Source: Candidatus Competibacteraceae bacterium
Lineage (GTDB): Bacteria; Pseudomonadota; Gammaproteobacteria; Competibacterales; Competibacteraceae
DNA: 64,000 bases
Direction: 5' to 3'
Assembly: GCA_016713505.1 (NCBI GenBank)
Contig: JADJPA010000001.1
Coordinates: forward strand, 2,369,501-2,433,500
Shown here: positions 61,260 through 64,000 of the stretch, one piece after another
Layout: each line of letters starts with the position of its first letter
How positions within the stretch are numbered: position 1 is the first letter of the stretch
Notes under the pieces: model-generated
What the model was told of the DNA's origin: nothing
Seen by the model: only the letters and a program-made list of their open reading frames with translations
Databases searched by the model: none
Translations under genes and position numbers: made by a program

Positions 61260-62672
61260 CTAACCGGCCACTTTCCGAAAGGCCGCGCCTTGACGCAGCG
61301 CCTCGGCGAACAGTACGGCGACCGCGCAGGACGCCAGCCGGGCGCGGGCGCTATCGGCGCGGCTGGTCAGCACAATCGGCACGCGAGCGCCGAGCACGAT
61401 CCCGGCCGCCTCGGCATCGGCCATGAAAGTCAATTGCTTGGCCAACATATTGCCGGCTTCCAGATTGGGCACCACTAGAATATCCGCCTTGCCGGCGACC
61501 GGCGAGTGGATGCCCTTGGTGCGCGCCGCCTGTTCGTCAATCGCATTGTCGAACGCCAGCGGCCCGTCCAGCACGCCGCCGGTGATTTGGCCGCGATCCG
61601 CCATCTTGCACAGCGCGCCGGCTTCCAGGGTGGAAGGAATCTTGTTGGTCACGGTCTCCACCGCCGACAGAATCGCAACTTTCGGCACCGCGATGCTGAT
61701 GGCCTGCGCCAGTTCGATGGCGTTTTGGATGATGTCGCGCTTTTCTTCGAGGCTCGGCGCAATGTTGATGGCGGCGTCAGTAATGATGATCCAGCGGCTG
61801 AAGGTCGGCACCGATAGCAGAAAGCAATGGCTGATCCGCCGCTCGGTGCGCAGGCCGCCGTCTTTTTTGACCACTGCGGCCAGCAGTTCATCGGTGTGCA
61901 GGCTGCCTTTCATCAAGGTTTGCGCTTCACCGGACTGCACCATCGCCACCGCCAGCTCGGCGGAATGGTGGCTGTGCTCGGCCGGGACCAGCCGGTAAGG
62001 CGTGAGTTCGAGCTGCTCTTGCGCGGCAATCGCGCGGATCTTCGCCTCCGGGCCGATCAGGATCGGCACAATCAAATTTTGTTCGGCCGCCTCAATGGCG
62101 CCGCGCAGCGCATCGGCGCTGCATGGGTGGACGACCGCGCAAGCCAGCGCTGGCAACCTTTCGCAAGTTTCCAGCAGCTCCCCGAACCGATCTTCGTGCA
62201 GCAACTGTACTTTTGGCAATTCCTTGGTTTCATAGCGCATTTTTTCTGTTGGGGCCAGGACTTCAGCCGAGCCGCTGGCGACTGTCTCCTTGGTCGGATC
62301 GACCGCCGTGCATTCCAGCACGATGACGCCGGTTGCGGGCCGTTTTTCCTTGACCGTGGCGCGGGCGGTAATCGCCATGCCGATAGCGACCGGACGATGC
62401 AAGCGAACCTCGATGCGCCGCACCACCGACCCCAAGCCCGGCAGGCGAGTATCCGCCAGCGCGGCGAACAACAGCGCCGTCCAGCCCGTTTGTCCGCCCC
62501 CTTGGCGGAACATGGAGGTATCCGCTTGACCGGGATCCAGATCGATCAAATTGAAATCGCCGGTCATGCTCGCCAAGGCTTGGATTCCCTCCTGATCCAG
62601 CACCCGCGTCAGGCTGGCTTGATCCCCTATTTGGATTTCATCGAAGGTCTTGTTTTCGAGTATGTCATTCAT
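61260..62672 (-). CDS. MaoC-phosphate acyltransferase fusion
   Basis: A 470-residue protein. Residues ~1-140 form a MaoC hot-dog domain (TFDEIQIGDQASLTRVL), and ~165-465 form a Pta/Ptb phosphate acetyl/butyryltransferase (PCSADALRGAIEAAE, SVPTFSRWIIITDAAINIAP, VAILSAVETVTNKIPST). Such bifunctional enzymes are known in proteobacteria. The hydratase motif reads MTGDFNLIDLDP, with Asp44 where the catalytic His is expected, and the usual HGM is missing (GGQTGW). The hydratase half may be inactive. Confidence 0.88.
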   Translation of the reverse strand: MNDILENKTFDEIQIGDQASLTRVLDQEGIQALASMTGDFNLIDLDPGQADTSMFRQGGGQTGWTALLFAALADTRLPGLGSVVRRIEVRLHRPVAIGMAITARATVKEKRPATGVIVLECTAVDPTKETVASGSAEVLAPTEKMRYETKELPKVQLLHEDRFGELLETCERLPALACAVVHPCSADALRGAIEAAEQNLIVPILIGPEAKIRAIAAQEQLELTPYRLVPAEHSHHSAELAVAMVQSGEAQTLMKGSLHTDELLAAVVKKDGGLRTERRISHCFLLSVPTFSRWIIITDAAINIAPSLEEKRDIIQNAIELAQAISIAVPKVAILSAVETVTNKIPSTLEAGALCKMADRGQITGGVLDGPLAFDNAIDEQAARTKGIHSPVAGKADILVVPNLEAGNMLAKQLTFMADAEAAGIVLGARVPIVLTSRADSARARLASCAVAVLFAEALRQGAAFRKVAG

Positions 62673-62924
62673 GGGTGACGACCTGTCGCTCGCGGTTGGT
62701 GCGAAGTCATTTGCAGCGGAGTCGAAAAAACGAAGGCGCGATTCTAACCCGAACGAATCCGCTCAACCTATCGCGTCGGGCCAGAAAGAGCCGGATAGAC
62801 TGTGAATATCTCATGACAGCTTGAAGAAAACGCTTGCTATCCGCGCGCGCGAAACTATCTTGTTGAGCCGCCGGCAGCCGTTCCAGCCCGCCACTTTTCA
62901 TATTGATCGAACAATGGGGTTCTC

Positions 62925-64000
62925 ATGCCTGACAAGCGTTTTCTCTTTGTGTCCTGGGATAGTCTGATCGGAGACATCGCCTGGCAGACGATCAAGGAAG
63001 GCCACGAGGTCAAGTATTACATCCAAAATTCCGACGAGCGGGAAATTGCCGACGGCTTCGTGCCTAAGACCGACGACTGGCGGCGGGAAATCGATTGGGC
63101 CGATGTCATCGTGTTCGATGACGTGCTCGGCATGGGCAGCCTGGCCGAGGAATTGCGCCGCAACGGAAAGTTGGTGGTCGGCGGCACGGCGTACACCGAC
63201 CGGTTGGAGGACGATCGGGCCTTCGGCCAACAAGAGTTGCGCGCGGCCGGCGTCACCATCATCCCGCAAGAGAATTTCACCGCCTTTGATGACGCCATCG
63301 CCTACGTCAAGGCCAACCCGACCCGCTACGTCATCAAACCCAGCGGCGAGGCGCAGAACTACAAGCGGCTGCTGTTTGTGGGCGAGGAGGAGGACGGCCG
63401 CGACGTGGTTCAAGTATTGGGCGACTACAAGCGCGCCTGGGCGGACAAGATCAAGGAATTTCAGCTCCAGCGGCGGATCATGGGGGTGGAAGTCGCCACC
63501 GGGGCCTTTTTTAACGGCACCGAATTCGTTTATCCGATCTGCGTCAACTTTGAGCACAAAAAGCTGTTTCCCGGCGACATCGGCCCATCGACCGGAGAAA
63601 TGGGTACCGCGATGTTCTGGAGCGAACCGAACAAAATTTTCAACGCCACCCTGAAAAAGATGGAACCGAAACTGCGGCGCGAGCGCTTCGTCGGTTACAT
63701 CGACATCAACTGCATCGTCAACAGCAACGGGATTTATCCGTTGGAGTTCACTTCACGGTTCGGCTATCCAACGATTTCGATCCAGCAGGAAGGCGTGCTG
63801 CTGCCGATTTCGGAATTGCTCTACAAGCTCGCGGAAGGCTCCATCACCCGTTTTCGCGCCCGCAGCGGTTTTCAGGTCGGGGTGCGCATCGTCGTGCCGC
63901 CCTTCCCGTTCAAGGATAAGGAGACTTTCGAGAGCAGTTCCAAGGATGCGGTGATTCTGTTCAAGACGCCCTCGCGCGAGGGCATTCACATTGAGGACGT
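62925..64000 (+). CDS. ATP-grasp ligase (PurD-like), N-terminal 358 residues
   Basis: The gene runs off the window. It begins MPDKRFLFVSWDSLIGD and contains ATP-grasp elements: RYVIKPSGEAQNYKRLLFVG (ATP-binding lysine), QLQRRIMGVEVATGAFF (metal site region), FVGYIDINCIVNSNGIYPLEFTSRFGYPT (core GYIDINCIVNSNGIYPLEF). This resembles the GARS/PurD family, but the N-terminus differs from housekeeping PurD. It is divergent from the MaoC-Pta gene. The ligase substrate cannot be named. Confidence 0.78.
   Translation, partial: MPDKRFLFVSWDSLIGDIAWQTIKEGHEVKYYIQNSDEREIADGFVPKTDDWRREIDWADVIVFDDVLGMGSLAEELRRNGKLVVGGTAYTDRLEDDRAFGQQELRAAGVTIIPQENFTAFDDAIAYVKANPTRYVIKPSGEAQNYKRLLFVGEEEDGRDVVQVLGDYKRAWADKIKEFQLQRRIMGVEVATGAFFNGTEFVYPICVNFEHKKLFPGDIGPSTGEMGTAMFWSEPNKIFNATLKKMEPKLRRERFVGYIDINCIVNSNGIYPLEFTSRFGYPTISIQQEGVLLPISELLYKLAEGSITRFRARSGFQVGVRIVVPPFPFKDKETFESSSKDAVILFKTPSREGIHIED

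Overview
The window reads as a chromosome segment of a high-GC gammaproteobacterium. The evidence is its ubiquinone genes (ubiC-ubiA), RimI, CysQ with a YrfG-type nucleotidase, ZapE, ParE, a bioBAFCD operon and an rpe-gph-trpE run. A lineage such as the Competibacteraceae would fit the ppk1, glycan and acyl-CoA genes, but that is inference from gene content only. No rRNA, tRNA or CRISPR array was seen.

Layout. 1-1130: end of a uracil-DNA glycosylase, rimI, and a cold-shock protein gene with its terminator. 1149-6166: a tightly overlapping biotin operon on the minus strand. 6377-13364: an accessory-looking stretch with a GGDEF/EAL protein, a methyltransferase behind a long AT-rich spacer, a porin with a small phosphate-binding-like protein, and an orphan PEP-CTERM/exosortase-type acyltransferase. 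13411-22137: a TerD-serine protease fusion, then housekeeping genes (yrfG, cysQ, zapE, hydroxyacid dehydrogenase, hemH, HAD phosphatase, proline iminopeptidase, dtd). 22213-25237: a low-GC two-gene cassette (AAA ATPase plus TOPRIM-like protein) followed by an intact IS630-family element. This is the best candidate for a defence system. 25315-33092: parE, a glycine-rich RRM protein, and pgk-gap-tkt.

33383-39585: CPA2 antiporter, a secreted DUF6600-type protein with a tandem-repeat tail, ubiC-ubiA, a small ABM-fold protein and an alpha/beta hydrolase. 39743-42768: two DUF4388-like paralogues around a membrane haem sensor with a CxxCH motif. One paralogue carries in-frame 72-bp palindromic repeats, and relics of a transposase and selD lie between them. 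42902-50775: rpe-gph-trpE, a GT4 glycosyltransferase, ppk1 and an ornithine-type decarboxylase. 50801-57263: a TetR regulator with a YgjV-type protein, divergent from a YbhGFSR-type ABC exporter across a 30-bp palindromic operator. 57270-64000: a GNAT, a DUF305 protein, a VOC protein, the carboxy(nor)spermidine pathway pair, a MaoC-Pta fusion and the start of an orphan ATP-grasp enzyme.

Genes that work together: the five bio genes; tkt, gap, pgk and rpe in central carbon flow, with Gph clearing phosphoglycolate; the decarboxylase at 49621 feeding putrescine to the carboxyspermidine pair at 58735-61206; and the exporter with its regulator.
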